From an uncultured Oscillospiraceae bacterium (lineage in GTDB: Bacteria > Bacillota > Clostridia > Oscillospirales > Oscillospiraceae), in contig CANRFN010000009.1 of assembly GCA_947629915.1 (NCBI GenBank), positions 1-64,000 of the forward strand: DNA of 64,000 nucleotides. Direction: 5' to 3'. Under the pieces are notes generated by a model. That model searched no databases, was not told the DNA's origin, and worked only from the letters and a program-made list of their open reading frames with translations. Made by a program: the position numbers and the translations under genes. Of this stretch, positions 9,861 to 19,039 are shown piece by piece; position 1 is the stretch's first letter, and every line of letters begins with the position of its first letter.

Positions 9861-10853
9861 TCAGCCCTGGAACGGCACTACCCCGGCCACCGCCTGGGCG
9901 GCGTCAATCCGCTGGCCGTTGTTATCCAGGTCGATGAGAATGTAGCGGTCGTGGCCCATGCCCAGTTCCTTCATGTAGGTGAGCTGCCGGTATCCGTGCC
10001 GGCTCTTGATCCGCTCTACGAGGTCGTGGTTGTCTTTCGGATCCATGGCGTGGATCAGGTCCACGCTGGCCTGGTCTACCGCCAGGATGTCCACACTGGC
10101 CAGGATGCCCACGTTGGGGGTGGTAATCGGTGCGGCGTCTATTCCTTCGCAGTCGCAGGAGACGGACATGTTCCGCATCACGTTGAGGAAGACCACCCTG
10201 TCCCCGAAGTGGTCCAGCACGCTCTTGGTGGACTCGCAGATGTGCTCCATCAGCTCCTCCTGGCCGGCACCCCAGCCGATGCTGTCCTGGCCGTGGACCA
10301 TGCCCTTGCCGATCCTGCCGTCCGCGCAGCCGATGCCGATGTTCTTGTTGGAGCCGCCGAAGCCGCCCATCACATGGCCCTTGAAGTGGGTGAGGACAAC
10401 AAGGCTGTCATAGGTGGGGAGAGAGGCGCCCACAGACATCTCGGTAAACCACTTCCCCCCGCGGACCGGCAACATCACGGTGCCGTGCTCATCGGTGATG
10501 TCCACGGTGGTGAAGGAAGTCCAGCCGTTGATCTCCAATGTCTTGCGGTGCCGCTCTGTGGTGTGGCGGTCCCCATCGTAGAAGGTGTTTGTCTCGATGA
10601 TAGTGGCATCCGGGAGCTCTCTCTGCATGAACTCCTTCACCCAGGACGGCGGGATAATGTTGGGCCCGTGGGGCTCCCCGGTGTGCAGCTTGATGGCCAC
10701 CTTGCCGCTGATGGGCTGGCACACCTGCTCATAGACCTTGGCGATCCCCTCGGGAGAGAGGTCCCGGGTGAAATAGACAACGCTCTCATTGCCGGTGCGC
10801 TCATCATAGGGGATGTAGCGGTCCCCGCCGGTGCCGGCCTTCCGCTCGCTCAT
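9861..10853 (-). CDS. DUF362 domain-containing protein
   Basis: This 330-residue cytoplasmic protein matches the DUF362 family: the N-terminal block KVAIKLHTGEPHGPNIIPP, the central block VVLTHFKGHVMGGFGGSNKNI, and a C-terminal section with conserved Cys (MSVSCDCEGIDAAP). Some DUF362 proteins carry an added ferredoxin domain; this one does not. The family has no firmly assigned reaction. The ATG at 10853 has GAGGAGG upstream. It follows the CapA-like lipoprotein gene on the same strand with a 71-base gap and is probably co-transcribed. Confidence 0.9.
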   Translation of the reverse strand: MSERKAGTGGDRYIPYDERTGNESVVYFTRDLSPEGIAKVYEQVCQPISGKVAIKLHTGEPHGPNIIPPSWVKEFMQRELPDATIIETNTFYDGDRHTTERHRKTLEINGWTSFTTVDITDEHGTVMLPVRGGKWFTEMSVGASLPTYDSLVVLTHFKGHVMGGFGGSNKNIGIGCADGRIGKGMVHGQDSIGWGAGQEELMEHICESTKSVLDHFGDRVVFLNVMRNMSVSCDCEGIDAAPITTPNVGILASVDILAVDQASVDLIHAMDPKDNHDLVERIKSRHGYRQLTYMKELGMGHDRYILIDLDNNGQRIDAAQAVAGVVPFQG

Positions 10854-10924
10854 TTTGATACGTTCCTCCTCGCGTTTCGTGCTGTCTGTCTACGGATTTC
10901 TTGTCTGTTTTTCAGATTGCTGTC

Positions 10925-12043
10925 CTATTCCAGGTTCGGGTTGTCTGCCCTGCCGTACATAAAGTCCAACACCCGCTGCTCGGCCGCCGTGTCCGTGATG
11001 ATCACTGGGCGGAAGTCGTTCACGGTGCCGCTGTAGCAGTAGCAGGGCGTGAGCCACTCCAGGAAATTGGTGATCTTGTTGGTGCCGATCTCGAAGTCGA
11101 TCTGGACCTGCCACATGGCGGTGGGTTTGTCGCAGGCGGCGAAGGTGCCGATCAGGAAGTTGCTGATGGAGTACACGATGGGCACATCGTGGTAGATCTC
11201 GTGGGGCTGCAGCACATGGGGGTGGTTGCCGATGATGAGGTCTGCCCCGGCGTCCGCGATCCGGTGGCAGGCCTCCACCTTCCAGTCGTCCGGCTCATAG
11301 GTGAACTCCGTGCCGCCGTGGAAGTAGACGATCTGGAAATCGGAGTGCTCGCTGGCCGCCTTCACCCGGGGGATGATGTTGTCCGCCTGATAGATGCTCC
11401 AGAGCCCGTTGCAGATGAGGGCAATCCGGAAGCCGTCTTTCTCCATGTACACGATGTCATCGCTGGAGCCCACCAGCAATGCCGCATCCCGAAGGGCCTG
11501 CCTGGTGTCCGCATAGCCCTCGTCCCCGTAGTCTCCGGTGTGGTTGTTGGAGATGCTGCACACCTCCACGCTGCCCTGGGTGAGCACCCAGGCGTTGGAG
11601 GCGGGGCCCAAGAACCAGTACGCCGGCGAATAGTCCTTTCCCACGGGAGCCAGGTCCCGGTCTGAGAGCACCGTCTCCACGTTGCAGATGGTGAAGTCGT
11701 CCTGGGAGGTAACCTCATAGACCCCGGACAAGAAGTAGCTCTTGTCCCGCTCCGCCGCCATCTGGTTAAAGGCCCCCTCGGAGTCTATACCGGCCCCGAT
11801 GGCGCAGTCCCCCAGGATGGTGAGGGAGACGCTGGAGGTGCCCTCGGTCTTGGCAGTCTTCTTGGTATAGGTGTCCCGGGTGATGACCTCGCTCACATAC
11901 CGGGGGGTTGGGGTGGGATCGGGCACAGACTCTGTTGGGACAGGTGTGGGCTCCGGCGTCTCAACCGGCTCCTCCGGGTCCCCGCAGCCTGCCAACAGCA
12001 TGAGGATGGCCAGACAGGCGGCCAGAAGTTTTCGGATTCTCAT
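10925..12043 (-). CDS. CapA-family lipoprotein (metallophosphatase fold)
   Basis: The 372-residue protein starts with a lipoprotein signal (LLAGCGD; lipid Cys at residue 20), then a Pro/Thr/Glu-rich linker (about 23-48). The CapA/PgsA domain follows, with LGDCAIGAG, NVETVLSD, SNNHTGDYGDEG and GNHPHVLQPHE, which give the Asp/Asn/His metal ligands of the calcineurin-like fold. The family includes the poly-gamma-glutamate synthesis protein CapA, but no capB/capC lie nearby, so a role in polyglutamate is not supported here. The start has AGGAGG eight bases upstream. Confidence 0.92.
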   Translation of the reverse strand: MRIRKLLAACLAILMLLAGCGDPEEPVETPEPTPVPTESVPDPTPTPRYVSEVITRDTYTKKTAKTEGTSSVSLTILGDCAIGAGIDSEGAFNQMAAERDKSYFLSGVYEVTSQDDFTICNVETVLSDRDLAPVGKDYSPAYWFLGPASNAWVLTQGSVEVCSISNNHTGDYGDEGYADTRQALRDAALLVGSSDDIVYMEKDGFRIALICNGLWSIYQADNIIPRVKAASEHSDFQIVYFHGGTEFTYEPDDWKVEACHRIADAGADLIIGNHPHVLQPHEIYHDVPIVYSISNFLIGTFAACDKPTAMWQVQIDFEIGTNKITNFLEWLTPCYCYSGTVNDFRPVIITDTAAEQRVLDFMYGRADNPNLE

Positions 12044-12282
12044 CTTTGTATCCTCCTGAGATGCCGGCTACTCTATCTCTTGCCGGTTTCTGCAGACAGG
12101 TCCATTCGTTCCGCCGAGATCTGCCCAGTCCTGGCAGAATCCGGCATAGATCGACCTGTATGCCAGAAAACTACCACATCAGAACCGCAAGTGCAAGCCC
12201 GGAGCAGTAAAGAAAAAGGTAATATGGACAAAACTTGTCCTGAGACCCCTGCATTCTGCAGGATGCCGGCTCATTCCAAATA

Positions 12283-12708
12283 TCATACCCACTCCGGCTC
12301 GATGAGCGCTGCAATCTGTTTGTCCAATTCAGCGGGATCCCCACCACTGCTGCGTATCTCCTGCACAAGATCCCTGTACGAATCCCGGAGGAGCGTCAAA
12401 CCGGCAAGTAGTAGCTTTGCTCTGGCCTCAATTCCGTCTTTTGCTAGATCCGATGCAGGCGGAGGGATTTCCGGCGCTTTGGAGGCATCTGGTTTAAAAT
12501 GCGCATAGTAGCTGATGTTTGGGTACATCTCCGGCGGATTTGTGCCTGGCTTTAGCTTTCCGATCGTGTGGTTCTTGGCAGACATGGTGCCATTGGCGGA
12601 CTTTTCCCTGGCATAGGTGTAGTAGATGTACACATAGCCCTTGATTTTCTTCCAGCTGATATTCTTTACCGCTGGCACCGGTACCGTGTAGTCATAGTAG
12701 GATGGCAA
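12283..12708 (-). CDS. Small protein resembling the N-terminal region of an IS1634-type transposase
   Basis: The 141-residue product starts at a TTG with AGGGTGA six bases upstream. Its first half (KNISWKKIKGYVYIYYTYAREKS... KNHTIGKLKPG... PPEMYPN) has the feel of the N-terminal segment of clostridial IS1634-like transposases (a K-G-x-x-Y-V-Y-Y stretch, then IGK, then MYPN). No DDE catalytic domain follows. The second half is an unrelated-looking amphipathic helix ending in EPEWV. It may be a domesticated fragment or an unrelated small protein. The assignment rests on memory of the family pattern and is uncertain. Confidence 0.55.
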   Translation of the reverse strand: MPSYYDYTVPVPAVKNISWKKIKGYVYIYYTYAREKSANGTMSAKNHTIGKLKPGTNPPEMYPNISYYAHFKPDASKAPEIPPPASDLAKDGIEARAKLLLAGLTLLRDSYRDLVQEIRSSGGDPAELDKQIAALIEPEWV

Positions 12709-12769
12709 GTGGAATCACCCTTTCAACGCTCATAAGTGTAAAAATATCAAACCTGATCTGCTCCCTGTC

Positions 12770-13600
12770 CTATCCTCGCTTCCGCAGCTGCCAGAAGGCC
12801 ACCGCCGCGGCGGCGGCCACGTTCAGGGAGTCCACCCCGTGGGCCATGGGGATCTGCACCACGTAGTCCGCGGCGTCCACCGTGGCCTGCTGCAATCCGT
12901 CCCCTTCTGTGCCAAGGAGAATGGCTAAGCGCGGCTCTGCCATGAGGCCGGGGTCTTCGATGGACACCGCCCGGTCCGTGAGGGCCAGGGCGGTCGTCTG
13001 AAAGCCCATCTGGCGCAGTGTCTGCAGGCCCGCCACCGGCCACTGGGAGACATGCTCCCCCAGTCTGGCCCAGGGCACCTGAAAGACGGTGCCCATGCTC
13101 ACCCGGACGGTGCGGCGGTTCAGGGGATCGCAGCAGCTGGGGCTCAGCAGCACCGCATCCATGCCGAGCGCTGCGGCAGACCGAAACACGGCCCCCAGGT
13201 TGGCGGCATCGGTGAGGCCCTCCAGCACGGCGACTCGGCTGGCATCCCGGCAGATCTCCTCTGGATTCTGGGGCAGGGGCCGCTCCATGGCACAGAGAAA
13301 CCCCCGGCTGAGCTGGTATCCGGTGAGGCTCTTCAGCAGCACATCCGAGCCGGTGTACACGGGGATGTCCCCGCACTGCTCCGCCAGCTGTCCGCCCTGT
13401 CCCCGGAGGTGCCGGCCGTCCATCAGCATGGACACCGGTTTCAGTCCGGCATGGAGCGCCACCCGGATCACCTTGGCACTCTCGGCCAGGAAGATCCCCT
13501 GTTCCGGGTGCCGCCTGTTGCGGAGCTGCGCCTCGGTGAGGGCCACATACGGCGCCAGCTCCGGGGCGGTGAGATCCGCGATTTCAATCACTCTGGCCAC
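12770..13600 (-). CDS. TrmH/SpoU-family RNA methyltransferase
   Basis: The 276-residue protein has an N-terminal substrate-binding region (RNRRHPEQGIFLAESAKVIRV is shortened here to the key RRHPEQGIFLAESAKV) and the C-terminal SPOUT knot. The family motifs are visible: motif 1 LEGLTDAANLGAVFRSAAA, motif 2 LLGTEGDGL and motif 3 IPMAHGVDSLNVAAAAAV. These enzymes 2'-O-methylate tRNA or rRNA riboses using SAM; the exact target cannot be read from sequence. The start is a GTG with GGGAGGG seven bases upstream. Confidence 0.93.
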   Translation of the reverse strand: MARVIEIADLTAPELAPYVALTEAQLRNRRHPEQGIFLAESAKVIRVALHAGLKPVSMLMDGRHLRGQGGQLAEQCGDIPVYTGSDVLLKSLTGYQLSRGFLCAMERPLPQNPEEICRDASRVAVLEGLTDAANLGAVFRSAAALGMDAVLLSPSCCDPLNRRTVRVSMGTVFQVPWARLGEHVSQWPVAGLQTLRQMGFQTTALALTDRAVSIEDPGLMAEPRLAILLGTEGDGLQQATVDAADYVVQIPMAHGVDSLNVAAAAAVAFWQLRKRG

Positions 13601-13757
13601 GATGATTCCCTCCCAGCATCCAAAGGCCTGCCGGATTCACAGGCCCAGGCATGATTCTCTGTCTTCCCCTTCTCTTGGAAATCCTCTCTGGGCAAAGAGC
13701 CCGTCCCGGGAAATAGGGACAAACCGCATCCGCATACACTGACCTGGAGGTGTCTAT

Positions 13758-14450
13758 ATGTGGACAGCATGGCTCACCCTTGCACTGAACGGACTTTTCT
13801 TCTCCCTGCGTCTCGCGGGAAATACCGGTTCCTTTCCCAAGGCGCTGTCCCGGGAAGAGGAGCAGGACTGCCTGGAGCGCATGGCCCAGGGCGACACCGC
13901 GGCCCGGGATAAACTCATCGAGCACAATCTGCGCCTGGTGGCGCACATCGTGAAGAAGTACTACACCGCCACGGGAGACCAGGACGATCTGATCTCCATC
14001 GGGACAATCGGGCTCATCAAAGGGGTCTCCACCTTCCGGCCAGATCGGAACATCCGCCTCGCCACCTACGCCAGCCGCTGCATTGAGAACGAGGTGCTGA
14101 TGTACTTTCGCTCCCAGCGGAAGTTCCAGGGGGATGTGTCCCTCTCAGACTCATTGGACAACGGAGACAGCGAGGGGGATTCCCTGTCCCTGATGGACGT
14201 GGTGGCGGTGGACGACACCATGTTGGACGACCTGGACCTCCGGGAGGCCTGCAGCAAGGTCCGCAAGTGCGTGGACACCTGCCTCACAGACCGGGAGGCG
14301 GAGATCATCCGCATGCGGTACGGCCTGGACGACCGCCCGCCCCGGACCCAGCGGGAGATCGCCGCCCAGTGCGGCATCTCCCGGAGCTACGTGTCCCGGA
14401 TCGAGAAGCGGGCCCTGGAGAAGCTGCGGGCCGCCTATGACGGCTCCTGA
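13758..14450 (+). CDS. sigK: RNA polymerase sporulation sigma factor sigma-K
   Basis: The 230-residue sigma-70-type factor has region 2 motifs (IEHNLRLVAHIVKKY, ISIGTIGLIKG, RLATYASRCIENEVLMYFR) and a region 4 helix-turn-helix (REIAAQCGISRSYVSRIEKR). The hydrophobic N-terminus (about residues 1-25) resembles the pro-sequence that keeps sigma-K inactive until cleavage in the mother cell late in sporulation. The gene is uninterrupted, with no skin element. The ATG has GGAGGTG upstream. It marks the organism as spore-forming or descended from spore formers. Confidence 0.95.
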   Translation: MWTAWLTLALNGLFFSLRLAGNTGSFPKALSREEEQDCLERMAQGDTAARDKLIEHNLRLVAHIVKKYYTATGDQDDLISIGTIGLIKGVSTFRPDRNIRLATYASRCIENEVLMYFRSQRKFQGDVSLSDSLDNGDSEGDSLSLMDVVAVDDTMLDDLDLREACSKVRKCVDTCLTDREAEIIRMRYGLDDRPPRTQREIAAQCGISRSYVSRIEKRALEKLRAAYDGS

Positions 14451-14507
14451 GCGCCACTGAGAGGGATCACCGTTGCCAGCCTTGTACGGCGCCTGGCACC
14501 AGCCTCG

Positions 14508-14536
14508 CCCGCCTGCAGTCCCTGCAGGCGGGTTTT
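14508..14536 (+). terminator. Rho-independent terminator of sigK
   Basis: An 11-bp perfect stem (14508-14518 with 14522-14532), a 3-base loop and then TTTT, about 57 bases after the sigK stop. Confidence 0.88.
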
Positions 14537-14632
14537 CTGCTGCAGAAAGGCCCCCAGACAGGCGGGTCTACCCCGGCGGCTGGCCGGTCTGCACCAGGAC
14601 CGGCCATTCGATTCGCTCTTCCGGCACTTGGA

Positions 14633-14670
14633 GAGACGGCAAGGCGCAGCCGCGCCTTGCCGTCTCATTT
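14633..14670. terminator. Hairpin at the 3' end of glmS
   Basis: A long 15-bp stem (14633-14647 with 14652-14666) lies between convergent sigK and glmS. ATTTTC follows on the plus strand, while no T-run follows on the minus strand directly after the glmS stop. It may help end either transcript. Confidence 0.6.
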
Positions 14671-16500
14671 TCACTCTACCGTAACAGACTTCGCCAGGTT
14701 CCGGGGCTTGTCGATATCGCAGCCCCGCATCAGGGCGATGTAATAGGCCAGCAGCTGCAGCGGCGCCACGCCCAAGGAGGGCCGCAGCATCTCATCCGTC
14801 TCGGGGATGGTGATGATGCCGTTGGCGTACTTCTCCATATCTGCCGCCTTGTCCTCGGTGGTAAGGGCCAGCACGTCTGCCCCACGGCTCTTCACCTCCA
14901 CCACATTGCTCATGGCCTTGTCGAAGAGGCGGTTATAGGTGGCCACAGCTACCACAAGGGTGCCGTCCTCGATCAGGGAGATGGTGCCGTGCTTCAGCTC
15001 GCCGGAGGCATAGGCCTCGGAGTGGATGTAGGAGATCTCCTTCAGCTTGAGCGAGCCCTCCAGGCCCAGGGCGTAGTCCAGGTTGCGGCCGATGAAGAAG
15101 ATGCTGTCGTGGTTGAAGTACTGGGAGGCCAGGTACTGGATGTTGGCCTGGCACTCCAGCACCTGCTCCATCTGGGAGGGCAGCAGCAGCAGGGACTGGA
15201 TCACGGTCTGGTACCGCTCCTCCGGCAGGGTGCCCAATTTGCGGGCAAAGTAGAGGCCGAGGAGATCCAGCACCGCCAGCTGCGTGGAGTAGGCCTTGGT
15301 GGTGGCCACGGCGATCTCCGGGCCCGCCCAGGTGTACAGCACCGTATCAGACTCCCGGGCGATGGAGGAGCCCACCACGTTCACGATGGACAGGATGGTG
15401 GCCCCCAGACCCTTGGCGGCCCGGAGCGCGGCCATGGTGTCCAAGGTCTCGCCGGACTGGCTGATCACGATCACCAGGGTGTGTTCCGTCACGATGGGGT
15501 CCATGTACCGGAACTCAGAGGCCAGCACCACGTCCACGGGGATTCGCAGCATCTGCTCCAGGTTGTACTTGCCCACCATGCCCACATGATAAGAGGAGCC
15601 GCAGGCCACGATGAAGATCTTCTCGATCTGGCGGATGTACTCGTCTGTGAGGCCGAAGTCCTCCAATACCACTTCCCCGTCCCGAATCCGGGGGAAGATG
15701 GCCTTCCGGAGGGCGTCCGGCTGCTCCATGATCTCTTTCAGCATGAAGTGCTCGTAGCCGCCCTTCTCCGCAGCATCGATCTCCCAGTCCACCCGGGCGA
15801 TGGTCTTCTCCACCGGCTGGAGGAAGGAGTCGTAGACCTGGATGCCATCACATGTGAGCACGGCGATCTCCCCGTCATCCATGTACATCACATCCCGGGT
15901 GTGCTTGATGATGGCGGTCACATCCGAGGCCAGGAAGGAGAACCCATCCCCCACGCCCAGGATCAGCGGGCTGTCTTTCCGCACGGCGATCAGCTGATCC
16001 GGCTCATCGGCGCAGACAATGCCCAGGGAATAGGCGCCCTCAATCCGGTGCAGCACCTTGGCCACCGCATCCAGCAGGTTCCCCTGATAGAAGTGCTCGA
16101 TGAGCTGGGCCACCACTTCCGTGTCCGTCTCAGAGGCGAAGTCCACGCCCCGGGCCATGAGAAACTCCTTCAGCTGGGCGTAGTTCTCGATGATGCCGTT
16201 GTGCACCACGGCGATCTTGCCGCTGCGGCTCACCTGGGGGTGGGCGTTCACATCAGACGGCGCCCCGTGGGTGGCCCAGCGGGTGTGTCCGATGCCCACC
16301 GTGCCGTGGATAGCGCGGCCGTTTTGAATCATGTCCGCCAGCACCCGCAGACGGCCCTTTGCCTTGGCCACCCGCAGCTTCTGTCCGTCCAGGACGGCCA
16401 CGCCGGCGGAGTCGTAGCCGCGGTACTCCAGCCTGGCAAGGCCATCTAATAAGATGGGGGCAGCTTCTTCCCTGCCAACAAATCCAACAATTCCGCACAT
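14671..16500 (-). CDS. glmS: Glutamine--fructose-6-phosphate aminotransferase (isomerizing)
   Basis: The 609-residue enzyme starts MCGIVGF with the catalytic N-terminal Cys2 of the class II glutamine amidotransferase domain. Further motifs are GIGHTRWATHG, a linker, and two SIS sugar-isomerase domains (ACGSSYHVGMV, ISQSGETLDT) ending with the family signature DKPRNLAKSVTVE. It makes glucosamine-6-phosphate, the entry to peptidoglycan amino sugars. AGGAG lies nine bases before the ATG. Only 41 bases separate it from hprK upstream, so there is no room for a glmS ribozyme and it is probably co-transcribed with hprK. Confidence 0.98.
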   Translation of the reverse strand: MCGIVGFVGREEAAPILLDGLARLEYRGYDSAGVAVLDGQKLRVAKAKGRLRVLADMIQNGRAIHGTVGIGHTRWATHGAPSDVNAHPQVSRSGKIAVVHNGIIENYAQLKEFLMARGVDFASETDTEVVAQLIEHFYQGNLLDAVAKVLHRIEGAYSLGIVCADEPDQLIAVRKDSPLILGVGDGFSFLASDVTAIIKHTRDVMYMDDGEIAVLTCDGIQVYDSFLQPVEKTIARVDWEIDAAEKGGYEHFMLKEIMEQPDALRKAIFPRIRDGEVVLEDFGLTDEYIRQIEKIFIVACGSSYHVGMVGKYNLEQMLRIPVDVVLASEFRYMDPIVTEHTLVIVISQSGETLDTMAALRAAKGLGATILSIVNVVGSSIARESDTVLYTWAGPEIAVATTKAYSTQLAVLDLLGLYFARKLGTLPEERYQTVIQSLLLLPSQMEQVLECQANIQYLASQYFNHDSIFFIGRNLDYALGLEGSLKLKEISYIHSEAYASGELKHGTISLIEDGTLVVAVATYNRLFDKAMSNVVEVKSRGADVLALTTEDKAADMEKYANGIITIPETDEMLRPSLGVAPLQLLAYYIALMRGCDIDKPRNLAKSVTVE

Positions 16501-16541
16501 GGAATATCACTCCTAAAGTCCTATATGAATCTCAGATGGGA

Positions 16542-17486
16542 TCACAGCAGTCCAGCCTGCTGGTTGATATGCTGGTCCACCTTTCTGGAGAACTCCAGAG
16601 CAGCGTTATATCCCATCTGCCGATTGCGGTTGTTCATGGCCGCCACCTCGATGATGGCCGCCAGGTTCCGTCCGGGCTTCACCGGGATGGTGATGGTGCG
16701 CACCTCTACCCCCAGCATGGTGGTAAAGAGATCGTCTGTGCCCAGGCGGTCGTAGAGCTTCCCCTCCACCCAGTTCTCCAGCCGGATGATGAGGTCTATG
16801 GTGCTGTCAAAGTTCACGGCGGACATGCCGAAGAGGGCCCGGATGTCCACCACGCCGATGCCCCTGAGCTCGATGTAGTGCCGAATCAGCTCCGGCGCCG
16901 TGCCGATGAGGGTGTGGTCCGGCGTCCGGCGGATCTCCACCGCATCGTCTGCGATGAGCCGGTGGCCGCGCTTTACAAGCTCGATGGCGGTCTCACTCTT
17001 GCCGATGCCGGACTCCCCTGTGAGCATGACCCCCTCGCCGTATACCTCCACCAGCACCCCTGGCCGGGTGATGGTGGGCGCCAGGGCCATTCTCAGAAAC
17101 GCGATCATGGTGCTCATGATGTCCGCCGTGTTCTCGCCGCTGCGGAGGATCACCTGGCCGTGCTTATGGGCCATGGCCATGCACTCCGCATAGGGCTCCA
17201 GATTGCGGGCGAAGATCACCGCCGGCGGATGGTACGAAAACAGCTGGTCAAAGCGCTGCTCCCGCTCCTCGGCCGACAGCCCTTTCAGATAGGACGTCTC
17301 TACCAATCCGATCAGCTGAATCCGCTCGCGGTCAAAGTAGTCGAAGTAGCCGGTGAGCTGCAGACCGGGACGGTCTACGTGCTCGATGGATATCTTCCGG
17401 TCCCGGTAGTTGTCCGGGCCGTACAGCACCTCCAAGTGAAATCGATCAATGATGGTGCCCAGAGCAATTGCCCTTTTCTCTGCCAA
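16542..17486 (-). CDS. hprK: HPr kinase/phosphorylase
   Basis: The 314-residue protein has an N-terminal regulatory domain and a C-terminal kinase domain with P-loop GESGIGKSETA and the HprK signature region (RGIGVVDIRALFG). It phosphorylates Ser46 of HPr with ATP and removes the phosphate, controlling carbon catabolite repression in Firmicutes. The start is a TTG preceded by GGGGAGG at nine bases. It lies directly upstream of glmS on the same strand. Confidence 0.96.
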   Translation of the reverse strand: MAEKRAIALGTIIDRFHLEVLYGPDNYRDRKISIEHVDRPGLQLTGYFDYFDRERIQLIGLVETSYLKGLSAEEREQRFDQLFSYHPPAVIFARNLEPYAECMAMAHKHGQVILRSGENTADIMSTMIAFLRMALAPTITRPGVLVEVYGEGVMLTGESGIGKSETAIELVKRGHRLIADDAVEIRRTPDHTLIGTAPELIRHYIELRGIGVVDIRALFGMSAVNFDSTIDLIIRLENWVEGKLYDRLGTDDLFTTMLGVEVRTITIPVKPGRNLAAIIEVAAMNNRNRQMGYNAALEFSRKVDQHINQQAGLL

Positions 17487-17571
17487 GGCACCCAGCCTCC
17501 CCTCTGATGGAATGAGCTATTGTAGCACAGAAACGGCTGAAAAAAAAGTGCAGATTCCGGGAAATTGACTC

Positions 17572-17600
17572 TTGATTTTATCGTCACAATCTGCTAGTAT
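17572..17600 (+). promoter_or_regulatory. Sigma-A-type promoter of rpmB
   Basis: TTGATT (17572-17577) and TAGTAT (17595-17600) are separated by 17 bases, about 50 bases upstream of the rpmB start. Confidence 0.7.
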
Positions 17601-17652
17601 AGCGGGGTTAACGCGACCAAGCGATTTCTAACCAGCGAGGAGGTTTGTCAAT

Positions 17653-17841
17653 ATGGCCAAGTGCGAGTTCTGCGGCAAAGGCGTGAACTTTGGGATCCAG
17701 GTATCTCACTCTCACCGTCGTTCCAACCGCCCCTGGAAACCCAATGTAAAGCGGGTCAAGGCTGTGGTGGATGGCGCTCCCCGTCACGTCTACGTATGCA
17801 CCCGCTGCCTCCGTTCCGGCAAGGTTACCCGCGCTGTGTAA
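17653..17841 (+). CDS. rpmB: 50S ribosomal protein L28
   Basis: The 62-residue protein has the L28 pattern MAKCEFCGKG, SHSHRRSNRPWKPN and CTRCLRSGKV. The two CxxC pairs (CEFC and CTRC) mark the zinc-binding form. GAGGAGG lies ahead of the ATG. It is a single-gene unit flanked by its own promoter and terminator and divergent from hprK. Confidence 0.97.
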   Translation: MAKCEFCGKGVNFGIQVSHSHRRSNRPWKPNVKRVKAVVDGAPRHVYVCTRCLRSGKVTRAV

Positions 17842-17857
17842 TGCATGGAGACAAAAG

Positions 17858-17890
17858 ACACCTCGTACGCATGTGCGGGGTGTTTTCTTT
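17858..17890 (+). terminator. Rho-independent terminator of rpmB
   Basis: An 11-bp stem with G-T wobbles (17858-17868 with 17873-17883), a GCAT loop, then TTTCTTTT, 17 bases after the rpmB stop. Confidence 0.9.
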
Positions 17891-17962
17891 TCCCCGCAGT
17901 TTTGGTTCGGTTTCTTGAGCCAGGCTCAATACAGGACAAACATTCTCCCTCTGGAGCAAATT

Positions 17963-17992
17963 GCGCCCGGCCGTATGGATGCGGCCGGGCGC
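17963..17992 (-). terminator. Hairpin downstream of gpsA
   Basis: An 11-bp GC-rich perfect stem (17963-17973 with 17982-17992) lies 37 bases past the gpsA stop. On the minus strand it is followed by AATTTG, a weak T-tract. Confidence 0.65.
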
Positions 17993-18028
17993 CTTTGTCT
18001 AACCGTTTGATTCGATTGCACTGCCAGA

Positions 18029-19039
18029 TCAGATCCAGCTCTGCTCCTCTTCCAGCTCGCCCCGCTTTTCCCGGCACATGAGCTGCTGCAGCACCATATG
18101 GGGGTCCATCCCCTCATACAGCACGGCGCAGGCACCGGACACGATGGGCATCTCCACCCCGGCCTTCTGGGCCATCTCCCGGGCGCTGGCGGCGGCGAAG
18201 TATCCCTCTACCACCGCGCCGCCCAGCTCCTCCATGGCCTGCTGGATGGTCTTCCCCTTGCCCAGCAGGATGCCCGCCCGGCGGTTTCTAGAGTGCATGG
18301 AGGTGCAGGTGACGATCAGATCCCCCACACCGGCGAGGCCCGCAAAGGTCTCCTTCCGGGCGCCCATGGCCACACCCAGGCGGGCGATCTCCGTCAGGCC
18401 GCGGGTCATGAGCATGGCCTTGGTGTTGTCCCCAAAGCCCATGCCATCGCAGCAGCCGGCACAGAGGGCGATGACGTTTTTCAAAGCGGCGCCGATCTCA
18501 ACGCCGATGATGTCCGGGGATGTATAGATGCGGAAGCGGCTGTTCATAAAGAGGTCCTGGGCCAGCTCCGCCGCCTGCCGGTCTTCCGAGGCCACCACCA
18601 CTGCCGTTGGCACGCCCCGGCCCACTTCTTCGGCGTGGGAGGGGCCAGACAGCACCACCACGGGGTGTCCGTCCTGCAGCTCCTGCTCTGCCACCTGGTG
18701 GAGCAGCAGAGAGGTGTTCTTCTCAATGCCCTTGGACACCAGGATCACCGGCACCTTGGGAGGCAGGACATCGTGGAGGGCCTTTGCCGTGCTGCGCACG
18801 GCAAAGGACGGGGTGGCGAGGACCACTACTTCGCAATCCCTGGCACATTGCAGATCCCAGGTGAGCTGGAGCTTGTCCGGGATGGGGACGCCGGGCAGCA
18901 TGGGGTTCTCCCCCCGGGTGCGGATGGTCTCGCTCTCCTCCCTGGTGTAGCTCCACAGAACGGCCTCGTGGCCGTTCTGCAGCAGCACCATGGCCAGGGC
19001 GGTCCCCCAGGCGCCGCTTCCAATCACGGCTGCTTTCAA
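18029..19039 (-). CDS. gpsA: Glycerol-3-phosphate dehydrogenase [NAD(P)+]
   Basis: The 336-residue enzyme has an N-terminal Rossmann motif GSGAWGTALA, the conserved VSKGIE and LSGPSHAEEV motifs, and the C-terminal catalytic Lys region (EIGAALKNVIALCAG). It reduces dihydroxyacetone phosphate to sn-glycerol-3-phosphate for phospholipid synthesis. The start is a TTG that overlaps the plsY stop (TTGA), so gpsA is coupled to plsY, whose product consumes glycerol-3-phosphate. Confidence 0.97.
   Translation of the reverse strand: MKAAVIGSGAWGTALAMVLLQNGHEAVLWSYTREESETIRTRGENPMLPGVPIPDKLQLTWDLQCARDCEVVVLATPSFAVRSTAKALHDVLPPKVPVILVSKGIEKNTSLLLHQVAEQELQDGHPVVVLSGPSHAEEVGRGVPTAVVVASEDRQAAELAQDLFMNSRFRIYTSPDIIGVEIGAALKNVIALCAGCCDGMGFGDNTKAMLMTRGLTEIARLGVAMGARKETFAGLAGVGDLIVTCTSMHSRNRRAGILLGKGKTIQQAMEELGGAVVEGYFAAASAREMAQKAGVEMPIVSGACAVLYEGMDPHMVLQQLMCREKRGELEEEQSWI

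Noticed and set aside
14473..16449. A 658-codon plus-strand frame opposite glmS
   Set aside because: Shadow of glmS, His/Gly/Gln-rich, with no domain.
16501..16541. A glmS ribozyme was looked for upstream of glmS
   Set aside because: Only 41 bases separate hprK and glmS, too short for the ribozyme.
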